From positions 3,038,001-3,102,000 of the forward strand of contig OZ245999.1 in assembly GCA_965230265.1 (NCBI GenBank): 64,000 bases of DNA, written 5' to 3'. Source of the DNA: JAJFKX01 sp965230265. Its GTDB lineage: Bacteria; Pseudomonadota; Gammaproteobacteria; Xanthomonadales; Wenzhouxiangellaceae. Every line of letters starts with the position of its first letter. The stretch's first letter is position 1. Made by a program: the position numbers and the translations under genes. Below the pieces are notes generated by a model, which was not told the DNA's origin, ran no database searches, and saw nothing but the letters and a program-made list of their open reading frames with translations. Below, piece by piece: positions 8,164 through 16,223 of the stretch.

Positions 8164-8481
8164 ATGAAACAACAACCCATCTTCAAGGCATTAGCAGACC
8201 CGACACGACGTGCCGTATTGCGTGAATTGCAAAAGGGTTCGCGCACGGCTGGTGAACTGGCCGAGCTGTTTCCAATTACGCAGGCTTCTTTATCGCATCA
8301 CTTTAATCTACTTAAAAATGCTGAACTGATTCGACACCAGCGCCGTGGGCAGCACATCGTCTATTCTCTTAATACCACCGTTATGCAAGACATCGCCAAT
8401 GTTTTGCTGGAGCTGTTAACCCCTGCACAAGCCAAGCCCCATACTCAAGGAGCAATCTCAGATGCAAACAAAAACTGCTAA
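8164..8481 (+). CDS. SdpR-like ArsR-family autorepressor
   Basis: Winged helix-turn-helix repressor of about 105 residues. It begins MKQQPIFKALADPTRRAVLR, the standard opening of the SdpR subgroup, with a recognition helix in ITQASLSHHFNLLKNAELI and the wing at RRGQHIVYSL. An upstream in-frame ATG at 8113 would add 17 unrelated residues and read through the dyad, so 8164 is preferred. The gene overlaps the SdpI-like gene by 20 bases. In Bacillus, SdpR represses sdpRI until SdpI binds SDP toxin and holds the repressor at the membrane; a similar sensing pair is inferred here. No ArsR-type metal cysteine motif is seen. Confidence 0.85.
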   Translation: MKQQPIFKALADPTRRAVLRELQKGSRTAGELAELFPITQASLSHHFNLLKNAELIRHQRRGQHIVYSLNTTVMQDIANVLLELLTPAQAKPHTQGAISDANKNC

Positions 8482-9112
8482 TACCATTTGCCTGGTCATG
8501 GTTGTTGCTGCGTTTGTATACGCTGCCATCATTTACCCTTCATTGCCTGACCGAGTACCGCTTCACTGGAATTCAGCTGGCGAGGTTGATGGTTATGGCA
8601 GCAAACAACTGGGGGCTTTCCTGTTTCCGTGCATCGCATTGATGAACTGGCTGATCATTTTATTTGTTAAATATGCTTCACCCAAAGGCTTTAAGCTCAA
8701 CAGCTTCGCTGCAACCATCAACATTATCCAGGTGAATCTGGTGGCATTGTTTGTGGCAATAGGGGTTGCCATGCTGTTAGCGGCACAAGGCCGGGATATC
8801 GATTTTTTGACCATTATGTCCGTGCTGCTAAGTTTGACTTTTATTACTTTGGGTAATTTTATGGGGCGCTTTCGCAAGAATTTTTTTATTGGTATCCGCA
8901 CACCCTGGACACTGGCCAGCGAAGAGGTGTGGGATCGCACTCATCGCCTGGCGGCCTGGACAATGACCCTGGGCGGTATTGTCATGCTGATCGGTACCTT
9001 TATCGGCCTGCCATTTGCAACAGGCGTCTATATCATTTTATTTTCTACGCTGGTGCCTGTTATTTATTCGTTTGTAATATATCGACGCATTGAAGGTTTC
9101 AATGAAAAGTGA
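8462..9112 (+). CDS. SdpI-family membrane protein
   Basis: Integral membrane protein of about 216 residues. The N-terminal half is a DUF1648-type segment (YPSLPDRVPLHWNSAGEVDG) and the C-terminal half is the SdpI domain (LGNFMGRFRKNFFIGIRTPW, then EEVWDRTHRLA), with about six hydrophobic helices. In Bacillus subtilis SdpI gives immunity to the SDP cannibalism toxin and acts as receptor for SdpR; in proteobacteria the substrate is unknown. Coupled translationally to the repressor upstream. No SdpABC toxin genes are nearby. Confidence 0.85.
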   Translation: MQTKTANTICLVMVVAAFVYAAIIYPSLPDRVPLHWNSAGEVDGYGSKQLGAFLFPCIALMNWLIILFVKYASPKGFKLNSFAATINIIQVNLVALFVAIGVAMLLAAQGRDIDFLTIMSVLLSLTFITLGNFMGRFRKNFFIGIRTPWTLASEEVWDRTHRLAAWTMTLGGIVMLIGTFIGLPFATGVYIILFSTLVPVIYSFVIYRRIEGFNEK

Positions 9113-9137
9113 TCTGTTTGAATCAGTGGCCTATTCA

Positions 9138-9407
9138 TTACTCGACTGGCCGGTAACCTTCGGGCGCTTCTGAGCCTTCACCAAAAAAGAACTTTTCCAT
9201 TTCTTGCTCCAGAAAAGCCCGGTGTTCAGGGTCAATTGGCGTTAATCGGTTCTCATTGATCAACATGGTTTGATGTGCCAGCCATTGTTGCCAGCCTGGT
9301 TTGGAAACATTGGCCATGATTTTCTGACCCAGCTCACCCGGGTAGGGTTGAAAGCTCAATGCTTCTGCCGGTTCGTTTAACACCACACAATTGACGGTAT
9401 CAGTCAT
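9138..9407 (-). CDS. yggX: Fe(II)-trafficking / oxidative damage protection protein YggX
   Basis: Small cytoplasmic protein of 89 residues matching YggX: CVVLNEPAEAL near the start with the conserved cysteine, PYPGELGQKIMANVSKPGWQ, WLAHQTMLINENRL, and a C-terminal FLEQEMEKFFFG. Members of the family help protect iron-sulphur clusters against oxidation. Its start overlaps the mutY stop by 8 bases, the usual mutY-yggX operon of gammaproteobacteria. MutY itself carries a [4Fe-4S] cluster. Confidence 0.95.
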   Translation of the reverse strand: MTDTVNCVVLNEPAEALSFQPYPGELGQKIMANVSKPGWQQWLAHQTMLINENRLTPIDPEHRAFLEQEMEKFFFGEGSEAPEGYRPVE

Positions 9408-10431
9408 ACAGTTCCTCGATTAATTTTCGCACGGGTTGTGGTAACCCTAAAGATAATGCCTCTTTAATAGTAAACCAATGCTGGTGATCGCCCTGTGCCA
9501 CTTCGGCAACAGGCATTGCATCAGTTAACCAGGGGGTGATGAATAAAGAGCGATGGGTTAACTCATGTCGGATACTCGGTAATTTTTTTATTGATGGGTC
9601 GTTGGCTGAAACATCACCAGGCTCAACTTCAGGCAACGACCACAGACCACCCCAAATACCCGTCGGTGGACGACGCTGAAGCAGTATTTTTCCGTTTCTG
9701 TCTGTTCTCATCAGCATTATGATGCTTTGCTGATGCTTGGCTTTTTTGGGTTTCTTACCAGGTAGTTCGGCAACTTGATCATTCGCTAAGGCATAACAGT
9801 CGGAGCTGACCGGACAGTCGGTGCAGCCCGGCTTGCTGCGGCTACATAACAATGCCCCCAAATCCATACTTGCCTGGGTATAATCCGCTCCCCGTTGTTT
9901 GGGTAAGTGCCGTTCAGCCACCTGCCATAGCTGCTGGCTGACTTTGCTTTGCCCTGGCCAGCCATGCACGCCCGCATGTCGGGCCAAAACCCGTTTAACG
10001 TTGCCATCCAGAATGGCCAATACCCGGTTGGTGCTTTGACTGACGATGGCATTGGCAGTGGAACGGCCAATACCTGGCAAACGCTCTAATTGCTCCGGGT
10101 CATCCGGGAGTTTGCCAGCATATTGCTGCATGCAGATTTTGGCTGCTTTGTGCAAATTTCGCGCCCGGCTGTAATAACCCAGCCCCGACCAGTGCGCCAG
10201 CACTTCATCCTGCTCGGCCATGGCCAGAGAAGGCAGGTCGGGGAAATGCTGCATGAATTGATGAAAGTACGGGATAACCGTGGTGACCTGGGTTTGCTGC
10301 AACATCACTTCAGCAACCCAGAACCCATAAATGCTGTCCATTCGCTGCCAGGGCAAATCCTTGCGGCCATGTTGATCCCACCATTTCAATAGGCGTTGGG
10401 CAAATGGTTGAAAGGGTTGTTTTTTACTCAA
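9400..10431 (-). CDS. mutY: A/G-specific adenine glycosylase MutY
   Basis: Base-excision repair enzyme that removes adenine mispaired with 8-oxoguanine. Visible: N-terminal WYDQHGRKDLPWQ-like block (here WWDQHGRKDLPWQ), VMLQQTQVTTV, helix-hairpin-helix LERLPGIGRSTANAI, catalytic aspartate region ILDGNVKRVL, and the cluster cysteines C-X6-C-X2-C-X5-C in CSRSKPGCTDCPVSSDC. The C-terminal NUDIX-like 8-oxoG reader follows (LLQRRPPTGIWGGLW). The length, 343 residues, is normal. It lies downstream of ftsY, separated by a 33-bp repeat array. mutM, which acts on the same lesion, is at the other end of the window. Confidence 0.97.
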   Translation of the reverse strand: MSKKQPFQPFAQRLLKWWDQHGRKDLPWQRMDSIYGFWVAEVMLQQTQVTTVIPYFHQFMQHFPDLPSLAMAEQDEVLAHWSGLGYYSRARNLHKAAKICMQQYAGKLPDDPEQLERLPGIGRSTANAIVSQSTNRVLAILDGNVKRVLARHAGVHGWPGQSKVSQQLWQVAERHLPKQRGADYTQASMDLGALLCSRSKPGCTDCPVSSDCYALANDQVAELPGKKPKKAKHQQSIIMLMRTDRNGKILLQRRPPTGIWGGLWSLPEVEPGDVSANDPSIKKLPSIRHELTHRSLFITPWLTDAMPVAEVAQGDHQHWFTIKEALSLGLPQPVRKLIEELYD

Positions 10432-10479
10432 GCGATTAATTGTCTATGCATGGATTATTTATCCAGTGAATAAATGGTG

Positions 10480-10631
10480 CTTATATCGAGCAACTGATTA
10501 TCCGCCTTTTATTTTGCTTCAAGAAGCTGACCATTCATTTTTCAGTTTGCCTCAAGAGGCTGATCGTCCATCTTTCATTTTGCTTCAAGAGGCTGATCAT
10601 CCATCTTTCATTTTGCCTCAAGAGGCAAAAT
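10480..10631 (-). repeat. 33-bp repeat array grown from the ftsY 3' end
   Basis: Starting in the last codons of ftsY, the minus strand repeats a 33-base unit about four times plus a more degraded fifth. Each unit carries ATG, a DDQPLEA-like string and a stop: MDDQPLEAK, MDDQPLEAN and MNGQLLEAK, separated by one codon. The ftsY stop lies at one arm of a perfect palindrome (10610-10631, ATTTTGCCTC-AA-GAGGCAAAAT). The stretch fills the ftsY-mutY gap; no other gene fits there. Confidence 0.8.
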
Positions 10632-11573
10632 GGCATCAATAAAGCTGGTGGCATCAAATGGGCGCAGGTCTTCGGAGCGTTCACCGACGCCGATAAAGCG
10701 GATCGGTGTTTTCAGCTCGTTGGCTATGGCGAATAAAACACCGCCTCTTGCTGTGCCATCCAGCTTGGTGACCGTGATACCGCTCAGCTTGACGGCCTTA
10801 TCGAACTCACGCGCCTGATGCAATGCATTTTGCCCAGTTGAAGCATCCACAACCAGCATCACTTCATGGGGTGCGGTGTCATCCAGACGTTTTAATACCC
10901 GCACCACCTTTTCCAGCTCAGCCATCAGATTCGATTGCGTATGCAAACGACCCGCCGTATCAGCAATCAGCACATCGGTGTTTTTCGCTTTGGCAGACTG
11001 TATCGCGTCAAAAATAACCGCGGCCGGATCGGCACCTGATTGCTGGGCAACCACCGGGACATTGTTGCGTTCACCCCATACCTGCAGTTGTTCGGCCGCA
11101 GCGGCACGAAATGTGTCGCCCGCCGCCAGCATGACTGACAAGCCCTCTTCGCCAAAGCGCTGTGTGAGTTTACCAATGGTTGTGGTTTTGCCGACACCAT
11201 TGACCCCTACCATTAATATCACATAAGGCTTGTGGGCTGGATCGACTGCCAGATATTGTTCACAGGGCTCAATAATATCGAACAGCTCGGCCTGCAACGC
11301 CGGCAATACCTGATCCGGCGAGGTGACCAGCCCGGCTTTTTGCGCCTGACGCAATGCATCCAAAAGACGGGTGGTCGTACTTACCCCCAGATCTGCACCC
11401 AATAAAATCGCTTCCAGGTCATCAAGCAGATCGTCATTGATGCTGCTGGCCTGAGCAACCAGCTCACGGATTTCATCACTTAATGCCGAACGTGACTTGG
11501 CCAGCCGGTCTCGCCAATCGGCATTATTGACTGGCCGGTTACCCGATGTTTTTCTTCGAAATAAGTTGAGCAT
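10608..11573 (-). CDS. ftsY: Signal recognition particle receptor FtsY
   Basis: SRP receptor GTPase that docks ribosome-nascent chain complexes at the SecYEG translocon. Seen: an N domain of four helices (WRDRLAKSRSALSDEIREL), P-loop GVNGVGKTTTIGKL, DTAGR, TKLDGTARGG, and the closing FIGVGERSEDLRPF. The acidic A domain of the Escherichia protein is nearly absent, as in many other bacteria. I chose the ATG at 11573 because MLNLFRRK resembles usual FtsY starts; an in-frame ATG at 11597 adds eight residues. The last codons lie in a repeat array. Divergent from rsmD; ftsE, ftsX and rpoH are not adjacent. Confidence 0.96.
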   Translation of the reverse strand: MLNLFRRKTSGNRPVNNADWRDRLAKSRSALSDEIRELVAQASSINDDLLDDLEAILLGADLGVSTTTRLLDALRQAQKAGLVTSPDQVLPALQAELFDIIEPCEQYLAVDPAHKPYVILMVGVNGVGKTTTIGKLTQRFGEEGLSVMLAAGDTFRAAAAEQLQVWGERNNVPVVAQQSGADPAAVIFDAIQSAKAKNTDVLIADTAGRLHTQSNLMAELEKVVRVLKRLDDTAPHEVMLVVDASTGQNALHQAREFDKAVKLSGITVTKLDGTARGGVLFAIANELKTPIRFIGVGERSEDLRPFDATSFIDAILPLEAK

Positions 11574-11623
11574 AACCGCAGGCTTGGAATCTCGCATTGG
11601 ATTGCTGCAAGATATAGCGACTT

Positions 11624-12247
11624 ATGAGCCATAAAACCAGACCCAAGCACCAAAAACGGGGCAAACAAAACAACAAATCCACTGGTGTACGCATTATTGG
11701 TGGACAATGGCGTGGTCGGCGTTTGCCGGTGGCAGATGTTGATGGATTGCGCCCCAGCAGCGACCGTTTGCGTGAAACCTTGTTTAACTGGCTACAGCCG
11801 ACAATACACGGCGCCAACTGCCTGGACTTGTTTGCCGGCACCGGCGCACTGAGTTTCGAAGCACTTTCTAGGGGCGCTGAGCATGCAGTATTAATTGAAT
11901 CTGACCGTATCGCCATGCAAGGTTTACGACAGGCATGTGAAACCTTATCGATAAACAATATACAGCTACATCATAGTGATGCCCTGAGATTGATCGAAAC
12001 CGAGCCATCACTGACTTTTGCACCCTTTGATTTGCTGTTTATCGACCCCCCATGGTCAATATCTGCCCAATCTATGGTTCTGCAAAACCTTATCAACAAT
12101 GGATGGCTGAAACCCAATGCACTGATTTATGTAGAACTACCAAAAAATTCGGATTTCTTGCCGCCGTCGCAACTGCATGAAATTAAAAGAAAAACAGTTG
12201 GTGAAGCGCTGGCATTGTTGTATGAATACAAAAAAAATCAACAATAG
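11624..12247 (+). CDS. rsmD: 16S rRNA (guanine966-N2)-methyltransferase RsmD
   Basis: SAM-dependent enzyme that methylates G966 of 16S rRNA in the small subunit. It has a basic N-terminal tail, the opening VRIIGGQWRGRRLPV, the SAM-binding motif CLDLFAGTGALSFEALSRGA, and the catalytic motif IDPPW, in place of the more usual DPPF/Y. About 207 residues, as normal. Its stop is immediately followed by the first of two structured repeat units ending in terminators. Confidence 0.95.
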   Translation: MSHKTRPKHQKRGKQNNKSTGVRIIGGQWRGRRLPVADVDGLRPSSDRLRETLFNWLQPTIHGANCLDLFAGTGALSFEALSRGAEHAVLIESDRIAMQGLRQACETLSINNIQLHHSDALRLIETEPSLTFAPFDLLFIDPPWSISAQSMVLQNLINNGWLKPNALIYVELPKNSDFLPPSQLHEIKRKTVGEALALLYEYKKNQQ

Positions 12248-12354
12248 TGAAAGAAAATTTTATATCGGGGGTCTTATACATCGAGCCATCGCAAGATGGT
12301 TCAACCTCTGACTCTAACCCCTCTTTGGCGGCATTTTTGCCGCCGCTTTTTTTT
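12248..12354 (+). ncRNA. Candidate structured RNA unit 1 with terminator
   Basis: Begins right after the rsmD stop. In order: TGAAAG (12248), TCTTATAC (12272), a hairpin at 12283-12302 (8 pairs closing a GCAA tetraloop), a CU-rich linker CTCTGACTCTAACCCCTC that could pair with Shine-Dalgarno sequences, and an intrinsic terminator GGCGGCA-TTTT-TGCCGCC plus eight Ts. The same layout recurs about 200 bases downstream. It may instead be only the rsmD 3' UTR; a promoter is not certain. Confidence 0.4.
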
Positions 12355-12449
12355 GCGGCATTCATAAACCGGGGTAATACCCGAAAATATTTTTTATCCG
12401 CTTTTAGCAGGATGCAATTCTCGGCTTATTTAAATTTATCGCTGCCGAA

Positions 12450-12557
12450 TGAAAGCAATTTGCCTACCTCTGGGTCCTATATACCGAATCTTCAATAGAT
12501 GATTCAACCTCTGACTCTAACCCCTCTTTGGCGGCATTTTTTGCCGCCGCTTTTTTA
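12450..12557 (+). ncRNA. Candidate structured RNA unit 2 with terminator
   Basis: Tandem partner of the unit at 12248. It has TGAAAG (12450), TCCTATAT (12475), a hairpin at 12486-12505 with the same eight-position stem and four-base loop but different bases, an identical CU-rich linker of 24 bases and the same terminator stem. One stem pair changes on both sides (C-G to T-A), which supports a real RNA fold; one pair is lost (T-T). The stretch between the units (12355-12449) shows only a small CGGG/CCCG hairpin. An 83-codon ORF crosses both but looks non-coding. Confidence 0.42.
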
Positions 12558-12633
12558 TCCACCCATCTGAAATCATTGAGCTACAAACTCAACAATGCGT
12601 GGGCTTTATTCAAAGCAACGTTATAATACGGTG

Positions 12634-13146
12634 ATGAACACCAACTCTGCAACTGGATGCAACTATAAAGTCGCCGTTTATCCTGGCACTTTTGACCCGA
12701 TCACCACCGGCCATTCCGATTTGGTGGCACGGGCTGCACGCTTATACGATCGATTAATCGTAGCCATCGCTGAAAGTCCGCACAAGCAACCGACATTACT
12801 CTTGCAACAACGTATTGAGCTGGCCAAACTGGTGTTGAAAGATCATTCCAATGTTGAAGTGATGGGTTTTAATAATCTGCTGGCGGAATTCGTACAACAG
12901 CAGGGTGCTGGCGTATTGCTGCGTGGTTTGCGCGCCGTTTCAGATTTTGAATACGAGTTCCAATTGGCCAGCATGAATCGACACCTGATCAGCGAAGTAG
13001 AAACGGTATTTTTAACACCGGCTGAGCAATACAGTTTTATTTCCTCCTCTTTGGTTAAGGAAATTGCCCGCCTGGGTGGCGATGTATCCGAGTTCGTACA
13101 CCCCGAAGTCCTGCAGGCACTTGTGGAACATTATCGCGGCCACTGA
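12634..13146 (+). CDS. coaD: Phosphopantetheine adenylyltransferase CoaD
   Basis: Fourth step of coenzyme A synthesis: transfers AMP from ATP to 4'-phosphopantetheine. Shows YPGTFDPITTGHSDLVARA (nucleotidyl-transferase HxGH-like site, here TGHSD), RGLRAVSDFEYEFQLA, and the ISSSLVKEIA block that binds ATP. About 170 residues, as expected. The ATG at 12634 is chosen because it matches the usual distance to YPGTFDP. An in-frame ATG at 12595 is possible. No Shine-Dalgarno is seen, and TATAAT ends seven bases before the chosen ATG. coaBC is elsewhere in the window (58.9-60.1 kb). Confidence 0.95.
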   Translation: MNTNSATGCNYKVAVYPGTFDPITTGHSDLVARAARLYDRLIVAIAESPHKQPTLLLQQRIELAKLVLKDHSNVEVMGFNNLLAEFVQQQGAGVLLRGLRAVSDFEYEFQLASMNRHLISEVETVFLTPAEQYSFISSSLVKEIARLGGDVSEFVHPEVLQALVEHYRGH

Positions 13147-13148
13147 TT

Positions 13149-13406
13149 ATGGCGTTAAAGATTACTGACGAATGCATCAACTGTGATGTATGCGAACCGG
13201 AATGCCCCAATCAAGCCATTTCGCAAGGGGTGGAATATTATGTGATTGACCCTGCCCGTTGCACTGAGTGTGTAGGCCATTTTGATACCCCGCAATGCGT
13301 GGAAGTATGCCCGGTGGAATGCATACCACTGGATCCCGAACATCAGGAAACCGAGCAGGAACTGATGACCAAGTACCATCGAATAGTGAGAGACGACGCT
13401 GCATGA
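13149..13406 (+). CDS. YfhL-type 2[4Fe-4S] ferredoxin
   Basis: Small electron carrier of 85 residues. Two cluster motifs are visible: CINCDVCEPECPNQAIS and CTECVGHFDTPQCVEVCP, the second with the extended insert between cysteines two and three that marks the Allochromatium-type/YfhL ferredoxins. Starts two bases after coaD, a common gammaproteobacterial pairing, and its stop overlaps the ggt start as ATGA. Redox partner not evident. Confidence 0.95.
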   Translation: MALKITDECINCDVCEPECPNQAISQGVEYYVIDPARCTECVGHFDTPQCVEVCPVECIPLDPEHQETEQELMTKYHRIVRDDAA

Positions 13407-15142
13407 ATTTATCCAACCTCCCCCTCAAACCCGACAATGATGTCATTCAACAGGCAAAAGGAATCTGGTGCATGCGCGCTATTTATTGTTGTTTCAGTTT
13501 ACTGTTGTGTATTTCGACCCCGTTATTGGCCAGCCACAAGCCTGCCAAGGCCGCTGTTGCCAGCGCGCATTACCTGGCAACTGAAGCCGGGCACGAAATT
13601 TTGGCCAAAGGTGGAAATGCCTTTGATGCAGCAATCGCAGTATCTGCTGCTTTGGCCGTGGTAGAACCTGCCAGCTCCGGCCTGGGCGGCGGTGCGTTTT
13701 GGTTATTGCATCGCGCCGAAGACAATCGTCAGGTCATGATTGATGCGCGTGAAATCGCGCCTATGGCATCGCACAAAGACATGTACCTGGATGAGAATGG
13801 CGAAGTCAATCGTGATCTGGCTGTCAATGGCCCACTGGCTGCCGGTATCCCCGGACACCCGGCAGGCATGGTGCATTTGGCCAAAAATTACGGCCGTTTG
13901 CCCCTGGCACAAAGTCTGCAACCAGCGATTCGACTTGCCACCGAAGGCTTTCCAGTGGATGAAAAATACCATGCACTAATGAATGCCCGTGTGGAAACCA
14001 TCCGCCGCTGGCCAGCCGCCGCCGAGGCACTGCTGGTCGATAATCAGGTACCGCCGGTGGGTACCATGATCAAACTGCCAGACATCGCCAACACACTGAC
14101 CCTAATTGCTGAACACGGCTTTGATGGTTTTTACAAGGGTGAACTAGCGGCCAGACTGGCTGCCGGCGTACAGGCTGCTGGTGGTATCTGGACCGAGACT
14201 GACCTGGCCGGTTATCAAATCAAAGAACGCGAACCCATCCGGGTTAAATACCAAGGCTATGAACTGGTTACCGCTCCACCTCCGTCGTCTGGTGGTGTGG
14301 CTATCGCTGAAATACTGAATATTATCGAGCCCTATAACATTGCCCAGCTGGACACAGTCAAACGCGTCCATATCCTGACCGAAGCAATGCGCAGAGCCTA
14401 TCGTGATCGCAGCATTTATCTGGGCGATCCAGACTATTTTGATGTACCGGTTCGTTTGCTGACCAGCCGTGATTACGCTGCTGGTCTACGGGCGGGTATC
14501 AGCCTTGGCCAGGCCACCGACAGCAATAGCCTGGCAGGTTTTGAAGACTCACCCAAAGGCACTGACACCACCCATTTTTCACTGATTGATACCGACGGCA
14601 ATATGGTTGCGGCAACCTTAACGGTCAACTTGCCTTATGGTTCAGCATTTATGGTGCCAGGTACTGGTTTTTTGCTAAACAATGAAATGGACGATTTTTC
14701 TGCCAAAGCCGGTTCCCCCAATGCCTATGGTCTGCTCGGTTATTCCGCCAATGCCATCGAACCCGGCAAACGCATGCTGTCCAGCATGAGCCCCACCTTT
14801 GTCTTTGGCGAAGACAAAGTGGCGGTGCTGGGAACACCTGGCGGCAGCCGCATTATTACCATGGTGCTGCTGGGTTTATTGGATTTTATTGACGGCAACG
14901 GACCACAGTCATGGGTGTCACTGCCTCGTATTCATCATCAGTATCAACCCGATCAAATCAGTGCCGAACCCGATGCATTATCTGCCGATGATGTCACTGG
15001 ACTGGAAGCTCTCGGGCATGAGGTGAATGTCCGTGATCGCACTTGGGGCAATATGCATGGGGTGATGTGGAACAAACATACCGGTGCCGTTGAAGGTGGT
15101 AGTGACCCAAGATGGCCATCGGGCAAAGCTATTGTGAGGTAG
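13403..15142 (+). CDS. ggt: Gamma-glutamyltransferase
   Basis: Periplasmic N-terminal nucleophile hydrolase that cleaves the gamma-glutamyl bond of glutathione and transfers it to water or amino acids. Signal peptide near residues 25-48 (LLLCISTPLLA-SHK). Visible: AVASAHYLATEAGHEILAKG, GGNAFDAAIA, GLGGGAFWLL, the autocatalytic processing site at DTTHFSLID with the nucleophile Thr encoded at 14567, and GTPGGSRIITMV. The first ATG (13403) overlaps the ferredoxin stop; a second at 13472 starts directly at the signal peptide and may be the real one. Glutathione synthesis is represented by gshA at 54.3 kb. Confidence 0.93.
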   Translation: MNLSNLPLKPDNDVIQQAKGIWCMRAIYCCFSLLLCISTPLLASHKPAKAAVASAHYLATEAGHEILAKGGNAFDAAIAVSAALAVVEPASSGLGGGAFWLLHRAEDNRQVMIDAREIAPMASHKDMYLDENGEVNRDLAVNGPLAAGIPGHPAGMVHLAKNYGRLPLAQSLQPAIRLATEGFPVDEKYHALMNARVETIRRWPAAAEALLVDNQVPPVGTMIKLPDIANTLTLIAEHGFDGFYKGELAARLAAGVQAAGGIWTETDLAGYQIKEREPIRVKYQGYELVTAPPPSSGGVAIAEILNIIEPYNIAQLDTVKRVHILTEAMRRAYRDRSIYLGDPDYFDVPVRLLTSRDYAAGLRAGISLGQATDSNSLAGFEDSPKGTDTTHFSLIDTDGNMVAATLTVNLPYGSAFMVPGTGFLLNNEMDDFSAKAGSPNAYGLLGYSANAIEPGKRMLSSMSPTFVFGEDKVAVLGTPGGSRIITMVLLGLLDFIDGNGPQSWVSLPRIHHQYQPDQISAEPDALSADDVTGLEALGHEVNVRDRTWGNMHGVMWNKHTGAVEGGSDPRWPSGKAIVR

Positions 15143-15193
15143 GCAACCACATCGCCTATCGCCTGTGAGCATCCAGCAAACCAGCGGCCAACC

Positions 15194-15484
15194 ATGAATC
15201 TGGTTATATTTGGTATCGGCATTTTATTGTGTTTGCTGCTGGGTATTTTGCTGTCGTATTTCACCGTTTTAAATTGGTTACCTGCCAGTTTATTGGTCTT
15301 TGGTGCTTTGCATTTGCATGCTGCCATGCTGACCTTTGTCGATGCCCGCAGTGATAGCAACAAACACCCTGAGCAGACACCAAGCATTGGCCATGGCAAA
15401 AATGCACTATGGTTTTGGTTGCAAAATCTACTCATCACGCTGGCAAGCGCCGGTCTGGGTGCTTATTTACAAATTAACCACTAG
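15194..15484 (+). CDS. Small membrane protein (96 aa)
   Basis: No family recognised. Three hydrophobic stretches are visible (residues 3-27, 30-50 and 72-92), the middle one with HLHAAMLTF, joined by a short polar loop with several charged residues. The ATG follows the ggt stop by 51 bases without a clear Shine-Dalgarno sequence. It may be the last gene of the coaD-ferredoxin-ggt run. Confidence 0.55.
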   Translation: MNLVIFGIGILLCLLLGILLSYFTVLNWLPASLLVFGALHLHAAMLTFVDARSDSNKHPEQTPSIGHGKNALWFWLQNLLITLASAGLGAYLQINH

Positions 15485-15576
15485 TCGATTCGGCGAAACA
15501 AGCTGTATGACTTCTGGCTGACGCAAACCAGCCACTATTTGCTAAAATCAACCTTCCTTAATCCCGGAATAGAGTT

Positions 15577-16161
15577 ATGGGCTGGATACTTTTAGGTTTA
15601 ATCGTGGTAGCGGTAATTTATGCCATTTCCATTTACAACCGTTTGGTAGCCGCGCGAAATCAGCATGAAAATGCCTTTGCGCAAATTGATGTACAACTGA
15701 CGCGTCGTTATGACCTGATCCCCAATCTTGTGGAAGTGGCCAAAGGCTATATGAAGCATGAAAAGGAAACGCTGGAAGCAGTGATCCAGGCGCGTAATGC
15801 TGCGGTTAATGGTCTGCAACAAGCCAAACAAAACCCTGGTGATCCAGAGGCTATGCAAAATCTTTCCCAGGCCGAGCAAGGCGTATCTGGTGCATTGGGC
15901 CGATTGTTTGCTTTATCTGAAGCCTATCCAGATCTAAAAGCCAACGAAAACATGATGCAGCTTTCTGAAGAGCTGACCACGACTGAAAATAAAGTGTCAT
16001 TTGCCCGCCAGGCGTTTAACGATGCGGTGATGATGTACAACGTGCTGCGTGAAAGCTTTCCGGCCAACTTCTTCGCTGGCTGGTTCAACTTTAAGAAAGC
16101 CGAACTGCTGGATATTGAATCACCAGAAAAACGCGAAGCACCTGAGGTTTCATTCACATAA
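15577..16161 (+). CDS. LemA-family protein
   Basis: Membrane-anchored coiled-coil protein of unknown biochemical role. One N-terminal transmembrane helix (ILLGLIVVAVIYAISIYN) is followed by the LemA signature (VAARNQHENAFAQIDVQLTRR-DLIPNLVE) and long helices. It ends with the family block FARQAFNDAVMMYN and FPANFFAGWFNF. LemA genes are regularly next to HtpX/M48-type membrane proteases, as here (16818), with one small gene and a terminator between them. Confidence 0.93.
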   Translation: MGWILLGLIVVAVIYAISIYNRLVAARNQHENAFAQIDVQLTRRYDLIPNLVEVAKGYMKHEKETLEAVIQARNAAVNGLQQAKQNPGDPEAMQNLSQAEQGVSGALGRLFALSEAYPDLKANENMMQLSEELTTTENKVSFARQAFNDAVMMYNVLRESFPANFFAGWFNFKKAELLDIESPEKREAPEVSFT

Positions 16162-16174
16162 AACAATAAGCCCG

Positions 16175-16203
16175 GACGATGGTCTTAGCACCATCGTCTT
16201 TTA
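16175..16203 (+). terminator. Intrinsic terminator after lemA
   Basis: GACGATGGT, six-base loop, ACCATCGTC, then TTTT. It overlaps the first possible ATG (16179) of the next ORF, which argues that translation there starts further downstream. Confidence 0.75.
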
Positions 16204-16223
16204 TTGATTATGAGGGTACTGTA

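Noticed and set aside
12247..12498. 83-codon ORF after rsmD
   Set aside because: It runs through a terminator and the structured RNA units, and the composition looks non-coding.
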